From: Dyella sp. C11
GTDB taxonomy: Bacteria; Pseudomonadota; Gammaproteobacteria; Xanthomonadales; Rhodanobacteraceae
DNA: 64,000 bases
Direction of reading: 5' to 3'
NCBI RefSeq assembly: GCF_003121485.1
Contig: NZ_QAVX01000002.1
Location: 62,001-126,000, forward strand
The notes under the pieces were generated by a model, which saw only the letters and a program-made list of their open reading frames with translations, was not told the origin of the DNA and did not search any database. The translations under genes and the position numbers were made by a program. Positions 47,407 to 56,019 of this stretch are shown piece by piece; position 1 is the stretch's first letter, and every line of letters starts with the position of its first letter.

Positions 47407-48417
47407 ATGAACGCCCACGTCGCCCCAGCCAACCCGCACGCGATCAACGCCGACACCATCGTGCAGAGCGCGCGCACCGTGATCGCCACCGAGGCCGCAG
47501 CCATCCGCGCCCTGGAGCCCCGGATCGGCCCCGAATTCGTGGAAGCCTGCCGCCTGATCATGGGCTGCGCCGGTCGCGTCGTGGTCACCGGCATGGGCAA
47601 GTCCGGCCATGTCGCACGCAAGATCGCCGCCACCCTGGCCTCCACCGGCACGCCGGCGTTCTTCGTGCATCCGGGCGAAGCCAGCCACGGCGACCTGGGC
47701 ATGATCCTGCCCCAGGACGTGGTGCTCGCCCTTTCCAACTCGGGCGAAACCGACGAAGTGCTCTTCATCCTGCCGGTGATCAAGCGCCAGGGCATTCCGC
47801 TCATCGCCATCACGGGCAACGCCAAGTCGTCGCTGGCCGATCAAGCCAGCGTGCACCTGGATGCCAGCATCGCCGCCGAGGCCTGCCCGCTGGGCCTGGC
47901 GCCCACCGCCAGCACCACCGCCGCCCTGGTGATGGGTGACGCGCTGGCCATCGCCCTGCTCGAAGCCCGCGGATTCACGTCCGAAGATTTCGCCCGCTCG
48001 CATCCGGCCGGCAGCCTGGGCCGTCGCCTGCTGCTGCATATCAGCGATGTGATGCACACCGGCGAAGGCATCCCGGCGGTGTCGCCGAACTCGTCGCTGA
48101 CGCAGGCGCTGATGGAAATGACCCGCAAGCACCTGGGCATGACCGCCGTGGTCGATGCGGATCGTCGATTGCTCGGCGTGTTCACCGACGGCGACCTCCG
48201 CCGCGCGCTGGACGATGACGACCTGGACCTGCGCGGTGCCACCGTGGCCGACCTGATGACGCGCGGTCCCAAGACCATCGGCGCGGACAAGCTGGCCATC
48301 GAAGCTGCCCAGCTGATGGAAAAGCACCAGATTCACGCCCTGCTGGTGGTCAACGACCAGCAACAGGTGGTGGGCGCCCTGAACATTCACGATCTGCTCC
48401 GCGCCCGTGTGGTCTGA
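47407..48417 (+). CDS. kdsD: D-arabinose-5-phosphate isomerase
   Basis: KdsD converts ribulose-5-phosphate to arabinose-5-phosphate for Kdo synthesis. The 336-residue protein has an N-terminal SIS sugar-isomerase domain (VVVTGMGKSGHVARKIAATLASTG; catalytic-region HPGEASHGDLGMI) and two C-terminal CBS domains (about 210-330). It opens the kdsD-kdsC-lptCAB-rpoN run. The 252-nt divergent spacer from ibaG is AT-rich around 47220-47345 and should hold the promoter. Confidence 0.96.
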   Translation: MNAHVAPANPHAINADTIVQSARTVIATEAAAIRALEPRIGPEFVEACRLIMGCAGRVVVTGMGKSGHVARKIAATLASTGTPAFFVHPGEASHGDLGMILPQDVVLALSNSGETDEVLFILPVIKRQGIPLIAITGNAKSSLADQASVHLDASIAAEACPLGLAPTASTTAALVMGDALAIALLEARGFTSEDFARSHPAGSLGRRLLLHISDVMHTGEGIPAVSPNSSLTQALMEMTRKHLGMTAVVDADRRLLGVFTDGDLRRALDDDDLDLRGATVADLMTRGPKTIGADKLAIEAAQLMEKHQIHALLVVNDQQQVVGALNIHDLLRARVV

Positions 48418-48512
48418 TCGAAAGGTTCAGCTGCTTTCCTACACTGCGTGCACCATCCGCCGCGCCCGGCGTTTGACGGTGACGACTTTCCGCCCCCTCT
48501 CCGAATCCGACC

Positions 48513-49052
48513 ATGTATCTGGCTGATATTTCCGCTGACGTCCTTGCCCGCGCCGCCAAGATCCGCCTCGTCGTGTTCGACGTGGACGGCACCCTGACCG
48601 ACGGCCGCCTGTGGTACGCCGAAGACGGGCACGAAACCAAGGTGTTCCACGTGCATGACGGCCTGGGCCTGAAGCTGCTGATGGCCCAGGGCATCCATGT
48701 GGCCATCATCTCGGCCCGCATCAGCCATCCGGTGGCGCTGCGTGCCGAAGAGCTGGACATCGCCCACGTCTACCAGGGCCAGGGCGACAAGCGCGCCTGC
48801 CTGCAGCAGCTGCTTGAGGCGCTGAACCTGACGCCCGACCAGGCCGCCTTCGTCGGCGACGACCTGCCTGACCTGCCGCCGATGCGCATGGTCGGCCTGG
48901 CCGTGGCCGTGGCGAATGCCCATCCGTGGGTCGTCGAGCAATCGCACTGGCAAACTCGCCTGCACGGCGGCCTGGGCGCGGCCCGCGAAGTCTGCGACAT
49001 GGTGCTGCACGCCCAGGGCAAGACCGCTGCCGAGCGGGAGCGCTGGCAGTGA
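48513..49052 (+). CDS. kdsC: 3-deoxy-D-manno-octulosonate 8-phosphate phosphatase
   Basis: KdsC removes phosphate from Kdo-8-P. The 179-residue HAD-family protein has the nucleophile motif VVFDVDGTLTDGRLWY (about residues 19-34), AIISARISHPVALRAEEL and VGDDLPDLPPMRMVGLAVAVANAHP. It is 95 nt downstream of kdsD and its stop overlaps the lptC GTG by 4 nt (GTGA). Confidence 0.96.
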   Translation: MYLADISADVLARAAKIRLVVFDVDGTLTDGRLWYAEDGHETKVFHVHDGLGLKLLMAQGIHVAIISARISHPVALRAEELDIAHVYQGQGDKRACLQQLLEALNLTPDQAAFVGDDLPDLPPMRMVGLAVAVANAHPWVVEQSHWQTRLHGGLGAAREVCDMVLHAQGKTAAERERWQ

Positions 49053-49717
49053 GTTTTCGAACCTATCTACGGGATCGCGGCCTGCCGGTCGCGATCGTGC
49101 TGATTGCCATCGCCACGGGCGCGGCCCAGCTGCTGTACTGGTGGCTGGCCCCGGCGCCCAAGGTCAGCGATTTCGTGGGTCCGCCCCGTTCCGGCTACAC
49201 GCTGACCAATTTCCAGCTGTGGTCCTACGACGTGGACGGCCTGCCCAGCTTCCAGATGGTCGCCCCGCACCTGGAGCGCCGCGAGAACGACGAGTCGCTG
49301 TACATCAATACGCCCGACTTCGAGATGCCCTCCAACCAGGAAGGTATCCCGCCCTGGCTGGGCAAGTCGCTCTACGCCTGGGTCGACAAGAGCGGCACCC
49401 TGTTGAAGCTGCAGGGGCCGGTCTACATGCACCGTGCGGCCTTCGGCGACACGGACGCGGCGGAAATGCACACCACCGACGTCACCGCCTGGCCGAAGGA
49501 AAACCGCATGGTGACCGACGCCCCAGCGCATATGAAGCAAGGGCCACGTACACTTAACGGGGTGGGCATGCGTGCCAACCTCAACACCAATCATCTGGAG
49601 CTGTTCGATGAAGTCACCGGCTCGTTTCCGCCGCGACCCAAGAAGTCTCAAGCTGCACCTCGCCCTGCTGGGCCTGGGACTGCTCATCCTGCAGCCGGCG
49701 CTGGCCAAGCAGGATGA
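49049..49717 (+). CDS. lptC: LptC, lipopolysaccharide transport protein
   Basis: LptC is the bitopic inner-membrane link between LptBFG and LptA. The 222-residue product has a membrane span at about residues 11-32 and the LptC beta-jellyroll (DLPSFQMVAPHLERRENDESLYI, MHTTDVTAWPKENRMVTDAP). Its last ~35 residues form a Pro/Ala-rich tail that overlaps the start of lptA by 110 nt. The start is a GTG overlapping the kdsC stop. Confidence 0.92.
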   Translation: MSFRTYLRDRGLPVAIVLIAIATGAAQLLYWWLAPAPKVSDFVGPPRSGYTLTNFQLWSYDVDGLPSFQMVAPHLERRENDESLYINTPDFEMPSNQEGIPPWLGKSLYAWVDKSGTLLKLQGPVYMHRAAFGDTDAAEMHTTDVTAWPKENRMVTDAPAHMKQGPRTLNGVGMRANLNTNHLELFDEVTGSFPPRPKKSQAAPRPAGPGTAHPAAGAGQAG

Positions 49718-50258
49718 CCGCAACCAGCCGATGAACTACTCGTCCAAGACTCTGGACGGTTTCAACGCGCCCAACACGGTCACCACCCTCACCGGCAATG
49801 TCGTGGTCACCCAGGGCACGATGAAGCTCACCGGTGCCGTGGCCAAGCTCTACCTCGATGCCGACACACAGGTGGCGCGCGCCGTAGTGACGGCTCCTGC
49901 CGGCGGCGTGGCGCACATCGAGCAGCTCGATGACTGCAACAACCTGATGCAGGGCGACGCCCAGCAGCTGGACTACGACAACATCAATGGCATTGCCGTG
50001 CTCACCGGCAATGCCGTGGTGAAACAGCAGGGCCGCGGCGAATTCCACGGCGACAAGCTCACCTACAACACGCAGACGGCACTGATCACCGGCGAAGCCG
50101 GTGGCGATGGCCTCGTGCATGGCGTGATCCTGCCCAAGGCGCAGCCGGGCGTACCGGCACCTGCGGGCCAGGTGGCCTCTCCCACCTGCCATCCCAACGC
50201 AGCCGCCACCCCGGCAACGCCGCCAGCTGCTGCACCCAAGCCGGCCGGGGGTCATTGA
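49608..50258 (+). CDS. lptA: LptA, periplasmic lipopolysaccharide bridge protein
   Basis: LptA forms the periplasmic filament that carries LPS to the outer membrane. The 216-residue precursor starts MKSPARFRRDPRSLKLHLAL with a signal peptide ending near ALAKQ. The OstA-type domain has VTTLTGNVVVTQGTMKLTG and INGIAVLTGNAVVKQQGRGEFHGDKLTY. A Pro/Ala-rich tail follows, as in other members of this order. The start lies inside lptC (110-nt overlap). lptB starts 3 nt after the stop. Confidence 0.93.
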   Translation: MKSPARFRRDPRSLKLHLALLGLGLLILQPALAKQDDRNQPMNYSSKTLDGFNAPNTVTTLTGNVVVTQGTMKLTGAVAKLYLDADTQVARAVVTAPAGGVAHIEQLDDCNNLMQGDAQQLDYDNINGIAVLTGNAVVKQQGRGEFHGDKLTYNTQTALITGEAGGDGLVHGVILPKAQPGVPAPAGQVASPTCHPNAAATPATPPAAAPKPAGGH

Positions 50259-50261
50259 TCG

Positions 50262-50981
50262 ATGCTGTCTGCTGAAGGCCTGCAAAAGAGTTTCAAGGCG
50301 CGCCAGGTGGTGCGCGACTTCGCGTTCTCCATCCGCGAAGGCGAAGTGGTGGGCCTGCTCGGCCCCAACGGCGCGGGCAAAACCACCTGCTTCTACATGG
50401 TCGTGGGCCTGATCGAAGCTGACGCCGGCATCATCAAGCTGGACAAGCAGGACATCACCGGCCTGCCCATGCACCAGCGCGCCAAGCTCGGTATCGGTTA
50501 CCTGCCGCAGGAAGCGTCCGTGTTTCGTCGCCTCACCGTGGCCGACAACATCATGGCCGTGCTGGAACTGCGCGAAGGCTGGGACGAAAAGCGCCGTACC
50601 AACGAGCTGGAAAGCCTGCTCGACGAACTGAAAATCGCGCATATCGCCGACCAGAAGGGCATCAGCCTGTCCGGTGGTGAACGTCGTCGTGTGGAAATCG
50701 CCCGCGCACTGGCCGCGCATCCGCGCTACATGCTGCTCGACGAACCGTTCGCCGGCGTGGACCCCATTTCCGTGGGCGAAATCCAGCGCATCGTGCGTCA
50801 CCTGAAGGAGCGTGGCATCGGCGTGCTCATCACCGACCACAACGTGCGCGAAACCCTGGGCATTTGTGACCGCGCCTACATCCTCAACGACGGCGAAGTG
50901 CTGTCGCGCGGAACGCCGGCACACATCCTTGCCGACGAGAAGGTCCGCGAGGTTTACCTCGGTCGCGAATTCCGCCTGTAA
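50262..50981 (+). CDS. lptB: LptB, lipopolysaccharide export ATPase
   Basis: LptB is the ATPase of the LptB2FG transporter. The 239-residue protein has Walker [10 protein letters not shown] (residues 34-42), the Q-loop YLPQEASVF, signature [15 protein letters not shown], Walker [16 protein letters not shown] and the H-loop TDHNVRETL. It is the last lpt gene before rpoN, the canonical order. Confidence 0.98.
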   Translation: MLSAEGLQKSFKARQVVRDFAFSIREGEVVGLLGPNGAGKTTCFYMVVGLIEADAGIIKLDKQDITGLPMHQRAKLGIGYLPQEASVFRRLTVADNIMAVLELREGWDEKRRTNELESLLDELKIAHIADQKGISLSGGERRRVEIARALAAHPRYMLLDEPFAGVDPISVGEIQRIVRHLKERGIGVLITDHNVRETLGICDRAYILNDGEVLSRGTPAHILADEKVREVYLGREFRL

Positions 50982-51000
50982 CGGCCCCGGAACAGGGAAT

Positions 51001-51022
51001 ACCTCAGGACTAAACCTGAGGT
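51001..51022 (+). promoter_or_regulatory. Hairpin between lptB and rpoN
   Basis: ACCTCAGG-ACTAAA-CCTGAGGT is an 8-bp perfect stem 19 nt after the lptB stop. A second inverted repeat (AGGATGA/TCATCCT, about 51072-51095) lies directly before the rpoN start. They could be partial terminators or leader structures controlling rpoN expression. Confidence 0.4.
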
Positions 51023-51105
51023 AGTACGCGATTTCGCCTTCGACCTATGGTCGCCCCCGGGGTCACGAGTTAGGATGACCTTCACGTTCATCCTGACCGG
51101 CCAGC

Positions 51106-52572
51106 ATGAAACCCGGACTGCAGTTCCGCCTCAATCAACAGCTCACGCTGACGCCACAGTTGCAGCAGGCCATCCGGCTTCTGCAACTGTCGCAGCTCGA
51201 ACTGGAGGCGGAACTTCGCCAGATTGCCGAAAGCAATCCGCTGCTGGAGTTTTCCGACGACAACCCGGAAAACGCCGATGGCGACGAACGCGAGCCGATG
51301 GATGCGATCCCGGCCAGCTCGTCCAGCTCCAGCAGCACCGATACCGTCGACGATGCCGAAGCGCCCGAATGGGGCGATGTGGAAGTGGACGGCAACAGCG
51401 ACGACCCCATCGACTTCAGCAGCGGCAGCGGTTCGTCGCGCAACAACAACGTCGACGAAGACGGCTTCGAGCCGCAGAGCGCTGCGCCGGAAACCCTGCA
51501 GGAACACCTGCTGTGGCAGCTCAACCTTTCGCACATGACAGCGCGCGATCGCGCCATTGCGGCGGTGCTGATCGATGCGCTCAATCCGGACGGCTACCTC
51601 ACCGAGAGCATGGATTCGCTCATCGCTGCCCTGCCCGCGGACATCAAGGCCAACGCCGCGGAAGTGGAATACGTGCGGCGCATGCTTCAACGCTTCGACC
51701 CCACAGGTGTCGCCAGCTTCGACTTGCGTGACTGCCTGCACGTGCAGCTGGAGCAATTCAATCCCGATACGCCGCAACGCGAACTCGCGATGCGCATTGT
51801 CGATGCGGAACTGGAATTGCTCGCGCGCAACGACATCGCACGTCTCGCGCGCAAGTTGCGTGCGAGCGAAGACGACACCGCCGCAGCGGCGGTGCTGATC
51901 CGCAGCCTCGATCCGCGTCCCGGCGCCGCGCTCGACGTCACACCCGTCGAGTACGTAGCACCCGATGTCTATGCACGTAAGGATGCTGGCCGCTGGCGCG
52001 TGAGCCTCAACCCGGATTGCCAGCCGCGCCTGGGCCTGAATCAGCATTACTGCGGCCTTATCGCGCAAGCGCGTGGTACGGATGCCAGCTGGATGCGCGG
52101 ACAGCTCCAGGAAGCGCGCTGGCTCATCAAGAGCCTGGAATCGCGTGCGGAAACGCTGATGAAGGTGGCCGAAGCCATCGTGCGCCGCCAGAGCGCCTTC
52201 CTCGATTACGGCCCCGAAGCGATGCACCCGCTGGTGCTGCGCGAAGTGGCCGAGGAAGTGGGCATGCACGAATCAACCATTTCACGTGTAACTACCCGCA
52301 AGTACATCCATACGCCGCGGGGCACGTTCGAGCTCAAGCACTTCTTCTCCAGCGGCGTGTCCACCGAAGACGGTGGCAGCGCTTCGGCCACCGCCATCCA
52401 GGCCATGCTGCGCAAGCTGGTGGACGCCGAAGACCCGCGCAAGCCGCTGTCCGACCAGGCCATCGCGGAGGAATTGCATCGCAAGGGCATTCAGGTTGCC
52501 CGACGCACCGTGGCCAAGTACCGCGAAGCCATGCGTATTCCCAGTTCCAGCGAACGCCAGCGCGCCGGCTGA
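51106..52572 (+). CDS. rpoN: RNA polymerase sigma-54 factor
   Basis: Sigma-54 directs activator-dependent transcription from -24/-12 promoters. The 488-residue protein has the Gln/Leu-rich region I (LNQQLTLTPQLQQAIRLLQLS), an acidic Ser-rich region II (about residues 45-110, including a run of seven Ser) and a core-binding region. The DNA-binding C-terminus has ESTISRVTTRKYIHTPRG and the RpoN box ARRTVAKYRE at residues 465-474. Two flagellar promoters in this window match its recognition sequence. Linkage lptB-rpoN-hpf is standard. Confidence 0.98.
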   Translation: MKPGLQFRLNQQLTLTPQLQQAIRLLQLSQLELEAELRQIAESNPLLEFSDDNPENADGDEREPMDAIPASSSSSSSTDTVDDAEAPEWGDVEVDGNSDDPIDFSSGSGSSRNNNVDEDGFEPQSAAPETLQEHLLWQLNLSHMTARDRAIAAVLIDALNPDGYLTESMDSLIAALPADIKANAAEVEYVRRMLQRFDPTGVASFDLRDCLHVQLEQFNPDTPQRELAMRIVDAELELLARNDIARLARKLRASEDDTAAAAVLIRSLDPRPGAALDVTPVEYVAPDVYARKDAGRWRVSLNPDCQPRLGLNQHYCGLIAQARGTDASWMRGQLQEARWLIKSLESRAETLMKVAEAIVRRQSAFLDYGPEAMHPLVLREVAEEVGMHESTISRVTTRKYIHTPRGTFELKHFFSSGVSTEDGGSASATAIQAMLRKLVDAEDPRKPLSDQAIAEELHRKGIQVARRTVAKYREAMRIPSSSERQRAG

Positions 52573-52857
52573 ACAAAACTGTCTCTCAGCGCGGCAAAAC
52601 GCCTGGGGAACTTGGCTGCGAAAAAGTCGTCTCCATAACTGTAGGTAAGACGATCCGAAGGGCAGAAGTCATCGCAAGGCGTGAAGGTCTTCATAACGCG
52701 AAGAAAACTCGACAAGCGCATAGTGACTGTCCCCAGGTGAGGAGGCCCGCAAAGCCCATCGAAATACCGGAGTTTCAAAAGGTGTGTCGGCCACGGCATA
52801 CGCGACCGGCGCATCGATTCCAGCCGCCACGGCGGCATGTACCAGAGGAGGCGCAAC

Positions 52858-53181
52858 ATGCAAGTTCAACTCAGCGGTCAGCAGATTGAAGTCACCCCCG
52901 CCCTTCGGGATCACGTGAACAGTAGGCTTGACCGCCTCACCCGCCTCGACGAACGCATCGTCAACCTCAGCATCGTCCTCTCCGTGAACAAACTGCAGCA
53001 GCGCGCCGAAGGCACGCTTTCCATCACGGGCAGCACCCTGCACGCCGAAGCGCTTGAGAACGACATGTACGTCTCCATCGATGTCCTGTTCGACAAGCTG
53101 GTCACCCAGCTGCGCAAGCACCGCGAGAAGATCTGCGACAAGCACCAGCGCGCCGTGCGCGACGAGCGCCTGTACGGCTGA
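52858..53181 (+). CDS. hpf: Ribosome hibernation-promoting factor (short HPF/YfiA type)
   Basis: The 107-residue protein is a short HPF that binds the 30S decoding region in stationary phase. It shows MQVQLSGQQIEVTPALRDHVNSRLDRL (quoted in part) and DMYVSIDVLFDKLVTQLRKHREK. An AGAGGAGG site lies 8 nt before the ATG. It is 285 nt downstream of rpoN and ends in a strong terminator, so it is probably also transcribed alone. Confidence 0.95.
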   Translation: MQVQLSGQQIEVTPALRDHVNSRLDRLTRLDERIVNLSIVLSVNKLQQRAEGTLSITGSTLHAEALENDMYVSIDVLFDKLVTQLRKHREKICDKHQRAVRDERLYG

Positions 53182-53190
53182 TCCCCTCCG

Positions 53191-53223
53191 AAGCCCGCCC
53201 GGCCTTGTCCGGGCGGGCTTTTT
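53191..53223 (+). terminator. Rho-independent terminator after hpf
   Basis: AAGCCCGCCCGG pairs with CCGGGCGGGCTT around CCTTGT and runs into TTTT. It separates rpoN-hpf from the hprK group. Confidence 0.93.
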
Positions 53224-53280
53224 CGTCCCCGCCCCTGGCCGTCCAAGGCGCCCGCCGGTGCGAACTGGCACAATGTCGTT

Positions 53281-54267
53281 GTGGCCCCCTCTTTCCGGCG
53301 GCGCAAAGGACAAGGCTTGGACCGGCTCTCCGCCCGACAACTGTATGACAGCGTTCACGAGCGCATGGCATTGCGCTGGGTATCCGGCATGCGCGGCGAA
53401 TCGCGTGTGCTTGAACAGGCCGCGACCACTACGCGCCGCCCATCGCTGATCGGTTACCTCAACGTCATCTATCCCAACAAGATCCAGATCATCGGTACCG
53501 AGGAACTGAATTACCTCGACAGCCTGGATTCGCGTCAGCGTTGGGAGGCGATCAACAAGATCGCTGCCTACCAGCCGGTGGCGATGATCGTGACGAAGGA
53601 CCAGCCCATCCCCACCGACCTGCGCGAGGTGGCGGAGGAAACCAACACGCCGTTGTGGATCAGCTCCAAGCGCGGTCACGAACTGCTGACCTGGATGCAG
53701 TACCACCTGGCGCGTACGCTCGCGCCGAAGATCACGCTGCATGGCGTGTTCCTGGAAGTGTTTTCCATCGGCGTGCTGATCACGGGGGAATCGGGCTCGG
53801 GCAAGAGCGAACTCGCGCTGGAACTGATCAGCCGCGGCCATCGACTGGTTGCCGACGACGCCACCGAGTTCACCCTGATCGCACCGGACGTGATCGACGG
53901 CACCTGCCCTGAACTGCTGCAGGATCTGCTCGAAGTGCGTGGCCTGGGCGTGCTGAACGTGCGCGAGATGTTCGGTCACACCGCCGTCAAGCCGTCCAAA
54001 TACCTTCGCCTTGTCGTGCACCTGAAGCCGCTTCGCGAAGGGGAAGACACCGATGGTCTCACGCGCCTTACCGGCGATATCGGACATCGCGAAATCTTCG
54101 AAGTACCGGTGCCGATGATCACCATCCCCGTGGCTCCGGGCCGAAACCTGGCCGTGCTGGTCGAGGCCGCCGTGCGCAATCACGTGCTGAAGAGCAAGGG
54201 CATCGATCCGGCGCAGACTTTCATCGACCGCCAGGCGCACCAGATGCGCCGGCTGCCTCCGTGGTGA
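53281..54267 (+). CDS. hprK: HPr kinase/phosphorylase
   Basis: HprK phosphorylates and dephosphorylates HPr at Ser46. The 328-residue frame from a GTG has an N-terminal regulatory domain and a C-terminal kinase domain with the P-loop GESGSGKSE (from residue 169), LVADDATEF and the family signature [17 protein letters not shown]. The N-terminal ~15 residues are basic and may be over-extended; family starts resemble [13 protein letters not shown]. Only 100 nt separate it from hpf, leaving no room for ptsN. Confidence 0.95.
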   Translation: MAPSFRRRKGQGLDRLSARQLYDSVHERMALRWVSGMRGESRVLEQAATTTRRPSLIGYLNVIYPNKIQIIGTEELNYLDSLDSRQRWEAINKIAAYQPVAMIVTKDQPIPTDLREVAEETNTPLWISSKRGHELLTWMQYHLARTLAPKITLHGVFLEVFSIGVLITGESGSGKSELALELISRGHRLVADDATEFTLIAPDVIDGTCPELLQDLLEVRGLGVLNVREMFGHTAVKPSKYLRLVVHLKPLREGEDTDGLTRLTGDIGHREIFEVPVPMITIPVAPGRNLAVLVEAAVRNHVLKSKGIDPAQTFIDRQAHQMRRLPPW

Positions 54268-54272
54268 GCCCC

Positions 54273-55166
54273 ATGAGTGAAACCACACCCACCATACGAC
54301 ACCCCGACGCCATCCACCTGATCGTGCTCACCGGCATGTCCGGCGGCGGCAAGACGGTGGCGCTGCGCGCACTGGAAGATCTCGACTTCTACTGCGTGGA
54401 CAACCTGCCCACGGCCTTGCTGCCACAGCTGGTGGCCGCGGTGAGCCGCAATGTGGAAGGCAAGCGCCGCAACATCGCCGTGGGCGTGGACGTGCGCAAT
54501 CCTGGCGAAGACCTGCAGCGCATGCCCGCCATGCTGTCGGAACTCGCTTCCGTGGGCGTGCACGCGCACCTGATCTTCCTCGATTGCCGCGACGATGTGC
54601 TGATCAAGCGCTACTCGGAAACCCGTCGCCGCCATCCGCTGTCGTGGAAGGGCCTGGCGCTGGCCGACGCCATTGCCGAGGAACGCCGCGTACTGCGACC
54701 GCTTTCCGCGATTGCGGACAAGGTGATCGATTCCAGCGAACTCAACGTGCACCAGCTGCGCCGCCTGATTGCCACCGGTTATGCCGAGGCCACCGACGGA
54801 CTGACGCTGATGTTCCAGTCGTTCGCCTTCCGCCGCGGCCTGCCGCTGGATGCGGACTTCGTGTTCGACGCGCGCTGCCTGCCGAACCCGCACTGGGACC
54901 CCACGCTGCGTCCGCTATCGGGCAAGGACTCGGCGGTGCGCGACTACCTGGACGCACAACCCCTGGTGGACGAGTACTTCAACGATACGGCGCGTTGGCT
55001 GGATACCTGGCTGCCCCGCTTCGAGGCGGACGACCGCAGTTACGTCACCATTGCCATCGGCTGCACGGGCGGTCGTCACCGCTCGGTGTATCTGGTGGAA
55101 AAGCTCGCCGCTCATTTCCGTGCACGCCGCGGAGGCGTGCTCACCTTTCATCGCGAACTCGAGTGA
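54273..55166 (+). CDS. rapZ: RapZ, RNase adapter / nucleotide-binding protein
   Basis: RapZ binds sRNAs in enterics and controls glucosamine-6-phosphate synthase; elsewhere its targets are less clear. The 297-residue protein has the P-loop GMSGGGKT (residues 21-28), FYCVDNLPTALLPQL, and the C-terminal RNA-binding domain with FDARCLPNPHWDPTLRPLSG and IAIGCTGGRHRSVYLVEKLA. A GTG at 54264 overlapping the hprK stop is an alternative start. Confidence 0.95.
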   Translation: MSETTPTIRHPDAIHLIVLTGMSGGGKTVALRALEDLDFYCVDNLPTALLPQLVAAVSRNVEGKRRNIAVGVDVRNPGEDLQRMPAMLSELASVGVHAHLIFLDCRDDVLIKRYSETRRRHPLSWKGLALADAIAEERRVLRPLSAIADKVIDSSELNVHQLRRLIATGYAEATDGLTLMFQSFAFRRGLPLDADFVFDARCLPNPHWDPTLRPLSGKDSAVRDYLDAQPLVDEYFNDTARWLDTWLPRFEADDRSYVTIAIGCTGGRHRSVYLVEKLAAHFRARRGGVLTFHRELE

Positions 55167-55209
55167 TAGCCATGCTGTCGATATCCCACCAGCACACTGG
55201 CTTGCCGTC

Positions 55210-55602
55210 ATGAGCGTTGGCGTATTGCTGATGACGCACGAGGCGGTTGGCCAGGCGCTTATTTCGGCCGCCCATCACGTGTTGCCCAAGCTGCCCCTGC
55301 GCGTGGAAGCCGTCGAGGTTCCGCCGCAGGCCGATCCGGACGTGATGCGCACGCTCACAGCCAGGCACGCGCGAGAGCTCGATGAGGGCGAAGGCGTGCT
55401 TGTGCTGGCCGATTTGTACGGCGCCACGCCCTGCAACATCGGGCTGTCGCTCGGCGCGCTCGGCGTTCGCCTGCGCTGCGTATCGGGCCTCAACCTGCCC
55501 ATGCTGCTGCGCGTTCTCAACTACGCAGAAAAACCGTTGGACGAGCTGGCGGAAATCGCCGCCAGTGGTGGCCGCGGAGGAATCTTCATCGACCATGCTT
55601 GA
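55210..55602 (+). CDS. Mannose-type PTS EIIA protein
   Basis: The 130-residue protein has an EIIA-Man fold, beginning MSVGVLLMTHEAVGQALI with the phosphorylatable His at residue 10. LVLADLYGATPCNIGLSLGAL is the family equivalent of the D-x-x-G-G-T-P segment. It is encoded between rapZ and ptsH with no EIIB, EIIC or EIID gene nearby, so it should act as a regulatory phospho-acceptor rather than in sugar uptake. It overlaps ptsH by 8 nt. Confidence 0.93.
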   Translation: MSVGVLLMTHEAVGQALISAAHHVLPKLPLRVEAVEVPPQADPDVMRTLTARHARELDEGEGVLVLADLYGATPCNIGLSLGALGVRLRCVSGLNLPMLLRVLNYAEKPLDELAEIAASGGRGGIFIDHA

Positions 55603-55864
55603 ACGTGACATCGTTGTTTCCAACAAACTGGGCCTGCATGCCCGCGCATCCGCCAAGCTGGTGCAGCTCGTGCAGGGTTTCAAATCCACCGTGTGGCTGA
55701 TCAGCAAGGGCCGCGAAGTCAACGCACAGAGCATCATGGGCGTCATGATGTTGGCGGCAGGCATCGGCACGCCGCTGACCGTTCGCGCCGATGGTCCGGA
55801 TGAGCAGTCCGCACTCGATGCCGTGGTCGCCCTGTTCGATCGCAAGTTCGACGAAGGAGCCTGA
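55595..55864 (+). CDS. ptsH: HPr phosphocarrier protein
   Basis: The 89-residue HPr carries His15 in SNKLGLHARASAKLV (phosphorylated by EI) and Ser46 in EVNAQSIMGVMML (target of HPr kinase). Both regulatory sites are intact, matching the presence of ptsI and hprK. The start overlaps the EIIA stop by 8 nt. ptsI follows after 155 nt. Confidence 0.96.
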   Translation: MLERDIVVSNKLGLHARASAKLVQLVQGFKSTVWLISKGREVNAQSIMGVMMLAAGIGTPLTVRADGPDEQSALDAVVALFDRKFDEGA

Positions 55865-56019
55865 GTGGCGAAAGAGATGACACGCGTGCTTCAACGTGAG
55901 GCCGTATTCACGGCCCGGTGGGCTACGTCGTGCGATCTTTCCCTGTCAGCATTCGACGCGTTGGCCGGATGCCGACGTCACGCGCGACCGGATCGGTCGC
56001 CTCACCATGGAAGGCATGC

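Noticed and set aside
53267..53282. TGGCAC followed by TTG before hprK, resembling a sigma-54 site
   Set aside because: The position where GC must occur, 10 nt after GG, reads TT.
52669..54288. Long minus-strand open frame (539 codons) opposite hpf and hprK
   Set aside because: It is antisense to two clearly conserved genes; GC-rich third positions create such frames.
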